Assembly: GCA_021205755.1 (NCBI GenBank)
Contig: JAJPWX010000032.1
Location: forward strand, 1 to 64,000
Source: Lachnospiraceae bacterium
GTDB taxonomy: Bacteria > Bacillota > Clostridia > Lachnospirales > Lachnospiraceae
Direction of reading: 5' to 3'
Length of the DNA: 64,000 nt
The position numbers were made by a program, and so were the translations under genes. Every line of letters begins with the position of its first letter. Position 1 is the stretch's first letter. Shown one piece after another: positions 34,173 through 43,643 of this stretch. The notes beneath the pieces were generated by a model. That model saw nothing but the letters and a program-made list of their open reading frames with translations, searched no databases and was not told where the DNA came from.

Positions 34173-34464
34173 ATGGATACGGTAAGACTCGGAAAAACAG
34201 AAGTTCTGCCGCGGCTGCGGTTATTGCATGCCTTGCCCGGCGGGCATTGAGATTAATAACTGTGCGCGCATGTCTCTGATGATTCGCCGATCGCCGTCAG
34301 AAGCGCAGCTGACTCCTGAGACGCAGGCAAAGATGATGAAAATTGAGGAGTGTCTGCATTGCAACAAATGTAAGAGCAAGTGCCCGTATTACCTCGATAC
34401 GCCGACTTTGCTGGAGAAGAACCTGAAGGATTATAAAGAAATTCTGGCTGGCAAAGCGTACTAA
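34173..34464 (+). pseudogene. Aldo/keto reductase remnant, internally deleted
   Basis: The ATG at 34173, after GGAGGATG, encodes MDTVRLGKTE, the standard N-terminus of this family. After about ten codons the sequence jumps, in another frame, to the C-terminal iron-sulfur region: FCRGCGYCMPCPAGIEI at about 34205-34250 and CLHCNKCKSKCPYY at about 34350-34395, ending at TAA 34462. The whole TIM barrel is missing. This is the scar of a deletion of roughly 800-900 bp with a frameshift. Confidence 0.75.
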
Positions 34465-34511
34465 GATACAGAGTGATGAACCGGCCTGTGAGTAAGAGGA
34501 GAAAGGCGTAT

Positions 34512-35366
34512 ATGAGCAGTTTAGTCGACACGGCCGAGCGCAGCATTATTAAGAAATTCCGGCGGGAGCTCTGGTGCCGTTTTACAAAAGCGGTGCAGGA
34601 ATATGAATTAATTCAGGACGGCGACCGCATTGCGGTCTGCATTTCCGGCGGCAAGGATTCTATGCTGATGGCGAAGCTGTTTCAGGAGCTGTACCGCCAT
34701 GGAAAACGGAATTTTGAACTGGTTTTTCTGGTGATGAATCCTGGCTATAATGAGGAGAACTATCAGCGGATTCTCGACAATGCGAAGCTTCTGAATGTTC
34801 CGATCACGGTGTTTCGGTCAGAGATTTTTCAAATTGTAGAGTCAGAAGGAAGCTCTCCCTGCTATCTCTGTGCGCGGATGCGCCGGGGCTATCTGTACAG
34901 CAAAGCAAAGGAGCTTGGCTGTAATAAAATTGCGCTCGGACATCATTATGACGATGTGATTGAGACCATTCTGATGGGAATGCTGTACGGTGGGCAGATA
35001 CAGACGATGATGCCGAAGCTGCACAGCAATAATTTCGAAGGAATGGAGCTGATTCGTCCGATGTACCTGATCCGGGAGAAAGATATCATTCACTGGGCAG
35101 AGTATAATGATCTGCATTTCATTCGATGCGCGTGCCGGTTTACAGAAAATTGCGCATCCCGCAGCGATAAGGAAAATCAATCGAAACGGGCGCAGACGAA
35201 GCAGCTGATTGCGTCTCTTGCCGAACAGGATCCAGTGATTGAGAGTAATATTTTCCGAAGCGTGGAAAATGTAAATTTGAATACGGTCATCGGCTGGAAG
35301 AGGAATGGTATGCGGCATCATTTCCTGGATGAGTATGAGGCAGAGCTGAAAGATAACCAGGACTAA
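34512..35366 (+). CDS. ttcA: TtcA-like tRNA 2-thiocytidine synthetase
   Basis: This 284-residue cytoplasmic protein belongs to the TtcA/TtuA PP-loop ATPases that thiolate tRNA. It has the PP-loop CISGGKDSMLMAK (about 46-58), the Cys pair in PCYLCARMRRGYLYSKAKELG, and GHHYDDVIETILMGMLYGGQ. A later Cys cluster (FIRCACRFTENCASR) may help hold an iron-sulfur cluster. I chose ATG 34512, which has AGAGGAG upstream, over the in-frame ATG at 34473. The exact modified base (C32 or another) cannot be read from the sequence. Confidence 0.78.
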   Translation: MSSLVDTAERSIIKKFRRELWCRFTKAVQEYELIQDGDRIAVCISGGKDSMLMAKLFQELYRHGKRNFELVFLVMNPGYNEENYQRILDNAKLLNVPITVFRSEIFQIVESEGSSPCYLCARMRRGYLYSKAKELGCNKIALGHHYDDVIETILMGMLYGGQIQTMMPKLHSNNFEGMELIRPMYLIREKDIIHWAEYNDLHFIRCACRFTENCASRSDKENQSKRAQTKQLIASLAEQDPVIESNIFRSVENVNLNTVIGWKRNGMRHHFLDEYEAELKDNQD

Positions 35367-35423
35367 CTGTTAAGCTTAAAGCTTTTGCTTCGTACAATGA
35401 GCAGAAACAATGAAAGGATACAT

Positions 35424-36776
35424 ATGGAAAAGGATTTAACAAAAGGAAGTGTGTTGAAAGTATTGCTGCGGTTTTCCCTGCCGTACTTACTTTCTTCTTT
35501 TTTGCAGACCTTTTACGGGATGGTGGATTTGTATGTGATTGGGCAGTATAATGGTGCGGCCGCGACCTCAGCCGTGTCGATCGGAAGCCAGGTGATGCAT
35601 ATGCTGACCGTTGTGATTGTCGGTCTCGCGATGGGCTCTACGGTTGGCCTGGGTGTGGCGATCGGAAGCAAACATAAGGAAAGGGCATCCTGCATTATTG
35701 GGAATACGGTAACTTTATTTGCCATTGGTTCCGTGACCCTTATGGCTGTGCTGATGCTTGCGCGGAATGGGATTATTACTGTGATGTCGGTTCCGACGGA
35801 GGCAATCTCGCAGACGAAAGACTATCTGACGATCTGCTTTGCGGGAATTCCGTTTATCACAGCCTACAATGTGATCAGCTGCATTTACCGAGGCATGGGA
35901 GATTCCAAAAGCCCGATGTATTTCGTTGGTGTTGCGTGTGTACTCAATATTGCGCTGGATTTTCTGCTGATTGGCGGTTTTGGAATGGGTGCGGCGGGCG
36001 CCGCGTACGGTACAGTGGTTTCGCAGGCATCCAGTGTGGTATTTGCGCTTGTGTTTTTGATGAAAAAAAGCAAGGCAGAAATGTCTGGTCTTAAGCTTAC
36101 CAAAGCGGATTTTCGACCGGAACGCTCCGTCTTTTCAGACATTCTCAAAGTCGGCGTGCCGGTGGCCTGCCAGGATGGGTTTATTCAGATTTCGTTTCTT
36201 GTGATTACGATGATCGCAAATCAGCGGGGAGTGGACGTAGCAGCCAGTGTCGGTATTGTGGAAAAAATTATCAGCTTTCTGTTTCTTGTTCCTTCCGCGA
36301 TGCTTTCCTCTGTCTCCGCAATTGCGGCGCAGAATCGGGGAGCAAACCAGCACGAACGGGCGAGAAAAACGCTTTATTACGCGATTCTGGTATCCGTATC
36401 GTTTGGCATTGTCTGCTTTGTGCTCTGTCAGTTTGTGCCAGAACAGTTTGTCGGTCTGTTTTCCAGTGAAGCCATCGTGCGTGAGCTGGGCGCACAATAC
36501 CTGCGCTCCTACTCGTTTGATTGCATCATGGCGGGCATCCATTTTTGCTTCAGTGGTTTTTTCTGCGCATATGGACGGTCTGGTTTTTCTTTCGCGCACA
36601 ACCTGACTTCCGTTCTTCTGGTGCGGATTCCGGGCGCTTATCTGGCGACAAAATTGTATCCAGATACGCTGTTTCCGATGGGTATGGCGGCACCGGCCGG
36701 GTCTGCGCTTTCCTCAGTGATCTGTATTGTGCTGTTTCTGGTGTTATGGAGAGCCCCGCATGAGGAATTGCGCTGA
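35424..36776 (+). CDS. MATE family efflux transporter
   Basis: This 450-residue membrane protein has twelve predicted helices. The start LTKGSVLKVLLRFSLPYLLS and QTFYGMVDLYVIGQYNGAAATSAVSIG are typical of MatE domains, with the second repeat beginning at about residue 225 (SVFSDILKVGVPVACQDGF). MATE proteins export cationic drugs or metabolites in exchange for Na+ or H+; the substrate is unknown. ATG 35424 follows AAAGGA; the in-frame frame start at 35385 lacks a good site. Confidence 0.88.
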   Translation: MEKDLTKGSVLKVLLRFSLPYLLSSFLQTFYGMVDLYVIGQYNGAAATSAVSIGSQVMHMLTVVIVGLAMGSTVGLGVAIGSKHKERASCIIGNTVTLFAIGSVTLMAVLMLARNGIITVMSVPTEAISQTKDYLTICFAGIPFITAYNVISCIYRGMGDSKSPMYFVGVACVLNIALDFLLIGGFGMGAAGAAYGTVVSQASSVVFALVFLMKKSKAEMSGLKLTKADFRPERSVFSDILKVGVPVACQDGFIQISFLVITMIANQRGVDVAASVGIVEKIISFLFLVPSAMLSSVSAIAAQNRGANQHERARKTLYYAILVSVSFGIVCFVLCQFVPEQFVGLFSSEAIVRELGAQYLRSYSFDCIMAGIHFCFSGFFCAYGRSGFSFAHNLTSVLLVRIPGAYLATKLYPDTLFPMGMAAPAGSALSSVICIVLFLVLWRAPHEELR

Positions 36777-36827
36777 CGCGCAATGGGCGGGGCCTGCACT
36801 AGAAAGTTTTAAGAAGGTAAATAGGCT

Positions 36828-38090
36828 ATGCGAGAATTGGAAATCTACATTCACATTCCATTTTGTGTAAAGAAATGCGCTTACTGCGATTTTCTTTCCG
36901 CTCCGGCAGGGCGAGAACAGCGCGAGCGTTATGTCCGGGCATTGATAAAAGAAATTCATGGCGGGGTGCCAGTCCGTGCTTTTGCACTGCCTGAGAGCAT
37001 GGAATACGCAGAGCGAGAGGAATACATCGTTACCAGCGTATTTTTCGGAGGAGGTACGCCATCGATTCTTCCTGCATCAGAGATTGACGGGATCATGGAA
37101 GCAGTGCGTGAGATGTTTTGCTTTTCAGAAGATTGTGAAATAACAATGGAGTGTAATCCGGGGACTCTTTCCGGAGAAGGAACATCATCTGAAAAAGCGA
37201 GACTGGAGGCTTATCGGGCCTGTGGCATCAATCGTCTCAGCTTTGGTCTCCAATCTGCGAACAACGCTGAGCTTGCTGTGCTGGGCCGAATCCATACCTG
37301 GGAGACGTTTCTTGAATCCTATGAAGCGGCAAGGGCAGCAGGGTTTGAAAATATCAATATAGACCTGATGTCGGCGCTGCCTGGTCAGACGGTGGAATCG
37401 TGGGAGAATACGCTGCGGCAAATTTTAATGCTTGCGCCGGAACACATTTCGGCGTATAGTTTAATCATTGAGGAAGGCACTCCGTTTTATCAGAAGTATC
37501 ACGAGGATGATTTGCGGCGTGCGGATGGAGAACAGCCGCTGTATCTGCCTTCTGAGGAGGACGAGCGCAGGATGTACGTGCTCACGGAGCAGCTGCTTGG
37601 TGAGGCAGGATATGGGCATTATGAAATCTCGAATTATGCCCGTCCGGGGTATGAATGCCGACATAACATCGGCTATTGGCGGGGGACAGAGTACATGGGA
37701 TTTGGGCTGGGAGCCTCGTCTCTGATTCGGCTTCGCAAAAAGCAGGCTGATGAATCAGGGGAACGTCCTCGGATAAGTGTGCGGTGTCAGAACCCAACAG
37801 AGCATTCCATATATGAACCGTTGTTATTGGATTCATCGCATACCGCTTATGAGATTCTTTCCGCGGAAGATGAGATGTCTGAGTTTATGTTTCTCGGCTT
37901 GCGGATGCTTTCCGGTATATCTGAAAAAGCGTTTTCTGATCGCTTTCGTATGCCTGTTGATCAGGTGTACGGTGATGTGATTGACCGGATGATTTCTCTT
38001 GGCCTGTTAAGGAGACAGCGCGGGCGTATTTTTCTGACGCCGCGCGGCCTGGATTTGAGCAATCAGGTGATGGCGGAGTTTTTATTGTAA
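36828..38090 (+). CDS. hemW: HemW-like radical SAM protein
   Basis: This is a 420-residue radical SAM protein. The cluster motif is HIPFCVKKCAYCDFLS near the N-terminus (CxxxCxxC), followed by FFGGGTPSIL, ECNPGTL, NRLSFGLQS and the C-terminal HemN-like winged helix (FMFLGLRMLSGISEKAF). HemW members are heme-binding or heme-chaperone proteins formerly annotated as oxygen-independent coproporphyrinogen oxidases; they lack the oxidase-specific extra Cys. In an anaerobe its heme role is uncertain. AAGGTAAATAGGCT precedes ATG 36828. Confidence 0.88.
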   Translation: MRELEIYIHIPFCVKKCAYCDFLSAPAGREQRERYVRALIKEIHGGVPVRAFALPESMEYAEREEYIVTSVFFGGGTPSILPASEIDGIMEAVREMFCFSEDCEITMECNPGTLSGEGTSSEKARLEAYRACGINRLSFGLQSANNAELAVLGRIHTWETFLESYEAARAAGFENINIDLMSALPGQTVESWENTLRQILMLAPEHISAYSLIIEEGTPFYQKYHEDDLRRADGEQPLYLPSEEDERRMYVLTEQLLGEAGYGHYEISNYARPGYECRHNIGYWRGTEYMGFGLGASSLIRLRKKQADESGERPRISVRCQNPTEHSIYEPLLLDSSHTAYEILSAEDEMSEFMFLGLRMLSGISEKAFSDRFRMPVDQVYGDVIDRMISLGLLRRQRGRIFLTPRGLDLSNQVMAEFLL

Positions 38091-38160
38091 AAGCTTTGTA
38101 ATTGTAGTGGTACGATAAAACCACTGCAAGGAATTTACTGTAAAAAAGGAGGATATGAAA

Positions 38161-39273
38161 ATGGGAAAATTAGGTTTTGGATTGATGCGGCTTCCGCTTT
38201 TGAATGCGGATGATTCGAAAAGCATTGACAAGGAACAGGTCTGTCGGATGGCGGATACGTTTCTGGAGCGCGGCTTTACCTATTTTGACACTGCGTATAT
38301 GTATCACGATCACGAAAGTGAACGTGCGGTGAAGGATGTGATCACGAAGCGTTATGCCCGCGACAGCTACACACTAGCGACGAAGCTTCCGCTCTTTCAG
38401 CTGGAAAAGAAAGAGGATATGGAGCGTATTTTCAATGAACAGCTGGAAAAGACGGGGCAGGACTTTTTTGACTATTACCTGCTGCACGCGATGAGCGGCG
38501 AGCGCTATGAACTGGTGGACCGCCTGGGCGGGTTTGAATTCATTGCCGCGAAAAAGGCGGCTGGAAAGGTTCGCCACATTGGCTTTTCCTTCCATGACAA
38601 GGCGGAAGTGCTTGACCGGATTCTGACGGATCATCCGGAAGTAGAGTTTGTGCAGCTGCAGCTGAATTACCTTGACTGGGAGGACGCGAAGGTGCAGTCC
38701 CGCAAATGCTATGAGACGGCAGTAAAGCATGGCAAGAAGGTTGTCGTCATGGAACCGGTTAAGGGCGGCACGCTGGCGAAGCTGCCGGAGAAAGCAGAAA
38801 AGCTGCTCCGCGCGGTTCATCCGGATTGGTCGAATGCGTCCTGGGCAATTCGCTTTGCGGCGAGCCTGGAGAACGTGATGATTGTTTTGAGCGGTATGTC
38901 TTCGATGGAGCAGATGCTGGATAACAGCAGCTATATGCAGGATATGGAGCCGCTTACGGAAGAAGAAAAGAGTCTGCTTCTGGGACAGGTGGTCGATATT
39001 ATCCACGAGGCGGCGAAGATTCCATGCACGGCCTGCCGTTACTGTGTGGAAGGCTGCCCGATGGATATCGCGATTCCGGATTACTTCGCACTTTATAATG
39101 CGGAATTGGAGGATCGGGACAATCCTGCTCATTCGGCACGTTATGAAGAGCTTTCGAAAGAGCACGGCAAAGCCTCTGACTGTGTCGAGTGCGGTCAGTG
39201 TGAGAGTGTCTGTCCGCAGCAGCTGAAGGTGACCGACTGGCTGAAGAAGACGGCGAAGGTTTTTGAAAAATAA
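38161..39273 (+). CDS. Aldo/keto reductase with C-terminal ferredoxin domain
   Basis: This 370-residue oxidoreductase has an AKR barrel (about 1-280; LGFGLMRLP, YFDTAYMYHDHESE with the catalytic Tyr, KLPL with Lys, HIGFSFHD). A C-terminal extension carries two cysteine clusters, CTACRYCVEGCP and CVECGQCESVCP, for [4Fe-4S] centres. This clostridial type couples NAD(P)H-linked carbonyl chemistry to ferredoxin-like electron transfer; the substrate is unknown. AAAGGAGG suits ATG 38161 (8 nt) better than ATG 38155 (2 nt). A related gene at 34173 has collapsed to a remnant. Confidence 0.88.
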   Translation: MGKLGFGLMRLPLLNADDSKSIDKEQVCRMADTFLERGFTYFDTAYMYHDHESERAVKDVITKRYARDSYTLATKLPLFQLEKKEDMERIFNEQLEKTGQDFFDYYLLHAMSGERYELVDRLGGFEFIAAKKAAGKVRHIGFSFHDKAEVLDRILTDHPEVEFVQLQLNYLDWEDAKVQSRKCYETAVKHGKKVVVMEPVKGGTLAKLPEKAEKLLRAVHPDWSNASWAIRFAASLENVMIVLSGMSSMEQMLDNSSYMQDMEPLTEEEKSLLLGQVVDIIHEAAKIPCTACRYCVEGCPMDIAIPDYFALYNAELEDRDNPAHSARYEELSKEHGKASDCVECGQCESVCPQQLKVTDWLKKTAKVFEK

Positions 39274-39358
39274 GCAACAGCTTCAGACCGATGCTTAGGC
39301 CAGCGGCCTGTTTTCTGAATAGACAATAAAGGGAAATACCAGGAGAGGATTGCATTTT

Positions 39359-40489
39359 ATGAGGGATTTGCTGGAATTAAGAGACGAGATTGACGTCGTT
39401 GACGCACAGATCACCGAACTGTTTGAGCGAAGAATGCAGATCAGTGAGGAAGTCGCGCGGTACAAAATCGAAAATGGCCGGAAGGTTTTTGATAAGGAAC
39501 GCGAACAGAGCAAGCTGGAGACGCTTGGCGCGATGGCGCACAATGACTTTAACCGCCATGGGGTACAGGAGCTTTTTTCCCAGATTATGGCGATGAGCCG
39601 CAAGCTGCAGTATCAGCTGCTGGAGGAAAATGGCGCGTCTGGCCGTCTGCCGTTTATCGAGGTGGAGGACATAGACCGGAAAAATATCCGCGTGGTTTAT
39701 CAGGGGGTCGAGGGCGCTTACAGCCACGCGGCGATGCGGGAATACTTTGGCAAGGATGTGAATTGCTTCCATGTTCGAAAGTTCCGCGACGCGATGGAAG
39801 CGATTGCGGAGGGCTCTGCGGACTACGCGGTGCTGCCGATTGAGAATTCCTCGGCAGGTATTGTGGCGGATAATTATGATCTGCTGGTAAATTTTGAGAA
39901 TTATATTGTCGGGGAACAGATTGTAAAGTGTGAGCATGCGCTGCTTGGCGTTCCCGGGGCAAAAATTGAAAATATCAAACGGGTGTATTCCCACCAGCAG
40001 GCGCTATCTCAGTGCGAAGAGTATCTGTACCGGCATCCCGAATGGCAGCTGATTCCTTTTGATAATACGGCGCGGGCAGCGAAAAAAGTGGCAGAAGAGG
40101 GCGACCCGACACAGGCAGCTGTTGGCAGCCTGTTTGCGGCGGAAACGTTCGGGCTTGAAGTTCTCGAAGAGAAGATTTACTATAATCAGGCGAATTCGAC
40201 GCGTTTCATCGTAGTTACGAACCAGCGCGTCTTCCGGCGCGATGCGAAAAAGATCAGCATCTGCTTTGAGGTGCCGCATCACAGCGGGTCGCTGTATCAT
40301 ATTCTGTCGCATTTTATCTATAACAACCTGAATATGACAAAGATCGAATCCCGCCCCATTCCCGGACAGAACTGGGAATACCGTTTTTTTGTGGACTTTG
40401 ATGGTAATCTTACGGACAGTGCAGTCAAAAATGCGCTGCGCGGCATCCGTGAGGAAGCGACGAATATGAAAATTCTGGGGAACTATTAA
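39359..40489 (+). CDS. pheA: Bifunctional chorismate mutase / prephenate dehydratase
   Basis: This 376-residue P-protein makes phenylpyruvate from chorismate. Residues 1-88 form an AroQ chorismate mutase (LRDEIDVVDAQITELFERRM). Residues about 105-285 form prephenate dehydratase (YQGVEGAYSHAAMREYFG, PIENSSAGIV, NSTRFIVV, the Thr-Arg-Phe active-site motif). Residues about 298-376 form a regulatory ACT domain, with the Phe-binding ESRPIPGQNWEYRFFVDFDG. I chose ATG 39359 with AGGAGAGG at good spacing; a TTG at 39350 is in frame. Feedback inhibition by phenylalanine is expected from the ACT domain. Confidence 0.93.
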   Translation: MRDLLELRDEIDVVDAQITELFERRMQISEEVARYKIENGRKVFDKEREQSKLETLGAMAHNDFNRHGVQELFSQIMAMSRKLQYQLLEENGASGRLPFIEVEDIDRKNIRVVYQGVEGAYSHAAMREYFGKDVNCFHVRKFRDAMEAIAEGSADYAVLPIENSSAGIVADNYDLLVNFENYIVGEQIVKCEHALLGVPGAKIENIKRVYSHQQALSQCEEYLYRHPEWQLIPFDNTARAAKKVAEEGDPTQAAVGSLFAAETFGLEVLEEKIYYNQANSTRFIVVTNQRVFRRDAKKISICFEVPHHSGSLYHILSHFIYNNLNMTKIESRPIPGQNWEYRFFVDFDGNLTDSAVKNALRGIREEATNMKILGNY

Positions 40490-40515
40490 GTATATTTTTC
40501 TTGAGGAGAGAACAA

Positions 40516-41898
40516 ATGAAAGTTTCGGATGAACTGATCCTGTACCGAAATTTTGAGACTGGGCAGATTCTCGAAGATATGGACTGGGTGCTTGCGCACA
40601 TCGATCTGGAAGAAGAGCGGGAGGAGGTAAGAGTCCGTTTCTATTCCTGTATGCATGCGCTGATTGATCTGGCAGGTACCTACGGCTTTGAGGGAAATCT
40701 CTGGCACAATTATCTGACTCTGCTTTTGGTAAACAATGAAAATGTATTTAGCACCTCCTGTGAAATCAGCGGACTGACGGACGGAAGCCTGCTGCAGCTT
40801 GCAAAGCACGATTTTCTGATTTTTATGCGGTTGTACTGCCTGGATTTTTCAGAACTGGAGGAGAAGCTTTCGGTCGTTTTTTTTGAGGAAATCCTGCATT
40901 ATAAGAGAGGCAGTGTAGAGGGCAGGGTTTTCAACCGTCGCATCCGCGACCGTATCTGTGAGCTTGGCACACAACTGGCGGCAGATTCTGCGGCAGCTGG
41001 TTTTGATTGTACAGAAAAAGAAAACGCTTCATGCCTGTCAGACGCCGGATTGGATGCGTTCACAGCGCATATGATTCGTTTTTATCAGGAATTTGGCGTA
41101 GGAAAATTTGGCCTGCATAAAGCGTTCCGAATTGCACATGATGAGAATGGAGTGCAGATTCTGCCAATCACAAATATCGCGCATGTAAAGCTGGATGATC
41201 TGGTGGGATATGAGATTCAAAAGAAAAAACTCATAGACAACACCGAAGCATTCATCCAGGGAAAAACCGCGAACAACTGCCTGCTTTTCGGCGACGCCGG
41301 GACAGGAAAGTCCTCCAGTATCAAAGGAATCCTGAACCAGTATTATGACCGTGGGCTGCGCATGATTGAGATTTACAAGCACCAGTTTCAGGATCTCAAT
41401 GCAGTGATCGCGCAGATTAAAAACCGCAATTACCGTTTCATTATCTACATGGATGACCTTTCATTTGAAGAATTCGAGGTTGAATATAAATATCTGAAAG
41501 CAGTGATTGAGGGCGGACTGGAACGGAAACCGGAGAATGTGCTGATTTACGCAACCTCCAACCGCCGCCACCTGATTCGGGAGCAGTTTGGCGATAACAT
41601 GGAAGGCGATATCGGAAAACCGGCCGAGATCCACGCGACACACGGGGGCGACCTCCATGTTTCTGATACGGTGCAGGAAAAGCTTTCGCTCTCCTCACGG
41701 TTCGGCGTCACCATCTATTTTGGTTCGCCCGACAAAAAGCAGTTTCAGCACATTGTACGCACCCTGGCAGCGCGTTACGGGATTGCCATGCCCGAAGAAG
41801 AGCTGCTGCTGGAAGCCAACAAATGGGAGCTGAGCCATGGCGGATTGTCGGGACGTACGGCGCAGCAGTTCGTTGACTACATCTCTGCCATGCAGTAA
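40516..41898 (+). CDS. DUF815 AAA-type ATP-binding protein
   Basis: This 460-residue protein belongs to the DUF815 P-loop family. The N-terminal 200 residues are helical and variable. The AAA core has Walker A FGDAGTGKSSSIKGIL (about 254-269), Walker B RFIIYMDDLSFE and a sensor-like IYATSNRRHLI. The function of the family is not established. It starts 26 bp after pheA and ends 13 bp before the Ppx gene, so it is probably co-transcribed with both. ATG 40516 follows TTGAGGAGAG. Confidence 0.85.
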   Translation: MKVSDELILYRNFETGQILEDMDWVLAHIDLEEEREEVRVRFYSCMHALIDLAGTYGFEGNLWHNYLTLLLVNNENVFSTSCEISGLTDGSLLQLAKHDFLIFMRLYCLDFSELEEKLSVVFFEEILHYKRGSVEGRVFNRRIRDRICELGTQLAADSAAAGFDCTEKENASCLSDAGLDAFTAHMIRFYQEFGVGKFGLHKAFRIAHDENGVQILPITNIAHVKLDDLVGYEIQKKKLIDNTEAFIQGKTANNCLLFGDAGTGKSSSIKGILNQYYDRGLRMIEIYKHQFQDLNAVIAQIKNRNYRFIIYMDDLSFEEFEVEYKYLKAVIEGGLERKPENVLIYATSNRRHLIREQFGDNMEGDIGKPAEIHATHGGDLHVSDTVQEKLSLSSRFGVTIYFGSPDKKQFQHIVRTLAARYGIAMPEEELLLEANKWELSHGGLSGRTAQQFVDYISAMQ

Positions 41899-41911
41899 GG
41901 AGGTACGCCTT

Positions 41912-43516
41912 ATGGCACTGAAAACCTTCGCGGCCGTGAGCATTGGCTCGGCCGTGACAGAAATGAAGATTTTTGAATTTACCCAGCGCCGGTCGATGCG
42001 GGAGATTGAATGTGTTTCGACGCGAATCAACCTTGGCCTGGACGTCTACGAGCAGGGCCGTATCAGCCGGGAACACATTGACGAGCTCTGTGGTGTTCTG
42101 AATGATTTCAAACGTACCATGTCGGGGTACAAGGTCGCGGCTTACCGTGTTTTCGCGACAAGTGCGTTTCGCGAATCAAGGAACCGCTCGATTCTCTGCG
42201 ATTACATTGAAAAACAGACCGGTCTGGAGATCGATGTATTCACGAACGCGGAGCAGCGTTTTGTGGATTATCAGGCGATTGCATCGACCTCGGCGGAGTT
42301 TGAGACGATCATCCAGAACGCGACGGCCATCGTGGACATCAGCGGCAGCAGCACGCAGATTTCGCTGTTTGATAAGGATAAGCTGATCACCACGCAAAAT
42401 ATCCGTGTGGGCAATATTACAACAAGGGAAAATCTGGTTCCGCTTGCAAAAAATGGGGAACATTTTGAAAAGCTGGTGCGGGAATTGATGGCGTACGAAC
42501 TGGCCGGATTCGCCAAGCTTTATCAGAAGGACCGCAAGATTCGCAATCTGATTGTTTTGGGCGGCAGCCTGAACGAGATGATGCCGATGAAGAATTTCCT
42601 GGAACTGCAGGAAACATCTGCGCCTGTTCCCAAGAAGGATGCGGAAGGCGTAAAAGACACAGAGATAAAAATTCCTTCTTTGACAAAAGATCAGTTTGAG
42701 CGGATTTACAAAGATATGATCGCGCAGACACCGGAAGAGATCGCTGCGAAATACGATCTCCCCTCTGATATGACGGACGCGATTGTACCCTCGGCTATTA
42801 TTTGCCGGAGTCTGATTGAAAGCTTTGATGTAGATGTTGTGTGGATGCCCGGATTTTCCTTAAATGACGGTGTCTCTTATGATTACGGCGTCCGCATGGG
42901 GCTATTGACGCGCCGTCACAGCTTTGATGAGGATATCCTGGCCGCTGCCCGCAGCATTGCGAAGCGCTATAAAACCAGCCAGAGCCATATCCGCAACATT
43001 GGCGATATTGCGGTGCAGATTTTTGACCGCATGAAAAAGGTGCACGGGCTTGGGGAACATGAACGGCTGCTTTTGCAGATCGCGGTGATCCTGCACAGCT
43101 GCGGGAAATTTATCAGCCTGACGGATATTTCCGATTGCGCTTACAATATCATTCTTGCGACAGAGATTATTGGACTTTCGCAAAAAGACAGGGCGATTGT
43201 AGCTTACACGGTGAAATACAACACCAGTCCGTTTGTTTATTATGAGGAATTGAAAGAACGCACGGATCTTTCCGCTAAGGAATATATGATTGTCGGGAAG
43301 CTGACGGCCATACTGCGCGTGGCGAATTCCCTTGACCGCACGCATCATCAGAAGTGTTCGAATATTACGGTAACATTAAAGGAACACGAACTAAAGATTT
43401 CCGTGTCGAGCCAGCAGGATTTATCTCTGGAGCGCGGCGCATTTAATGAAAAAGTGGATTTCTTTGAAGAAATGTTTAACGTGCGTCCGGTTTTAAAACA
43501 GAAGAAATCTTTCTGA
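41912..43516 (+). CDS. ppx: Exopolyphosphatase Ppx/GppA with HD domain
   Basis: This is a 534-residue enzyme with an actin-like Ppx/GppA core (VSIGSAVTEMKIFEF, FATSAFRESRNR, IVDISGSSTQISLFDKDK, LGGSL) and a C-terminal HD-type helical domain (about 325-500; LQIAVILHSCGKFISLTD). It cleaves polyphosphate end by end and may also act on pppGpp. AAGGAGG precedes ATG 41912, and the open frame upstream overlaps the DUF815 gene and is not used. Polyphosphate kinase follows at 43644, forming a polyphosphate turnover pair. Confidence 0.88.
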   Translation: MALKTFAAVSIGSAVTEMKIFEFTQRRSMREIECVSTRINLGLDVYEQGRISREHIDELCGVLNDFKRTMSGYKVAAYRVFATSAFRESRNRSILCDYIEKQTGLEIDVFTNAEQRFVDYQAIASTSAEFETIIQNATAIVDISGSSTQISLFDKDKLITTQNIRVGNITTRENLVPLAKNGEHFEKLVRELMAYELAGFAKLYQKDRKIRNLIVLGGSLNEMMPMKNFLELQETSAPVPKKDAEGVKDTEIKIPSLTKDQFERIYKDMIAQTPEEIAAKYDLPSDMTDAIVPSAIICRSLIESFDVDVVWMPGFSLNDGVSYDYGVRMGLLTRRHSFDEDILAAARSIAKRYKTSQSHIRNIGDIAVQIFDRMKKVHGLGEHERLLLQIAVILHSCGKFISLTDISDCAYNIILATEIIGLSQKDRAIVAYTVKYNTSPFVYYEELKERTDLSAKEYMIVGKLTAILRVANSLDRTHHQKCSNITVTLKEHELKISVSSQQDLSLERGAFNEKVDFFEEMFNVRPVLKQKKSF

Positions 43517-43643
43517 GGGCAGCAATTTTTGACAGAGTATTTTTTGTGCACACAGGCTTGTCTGGCGTTTGCAGCAAAAACATCGTAGATTTGGCCGTGA
43601 TGTGACCTGTAATGATATATGAGGGAGAGAGGTGTAAAGGGTT

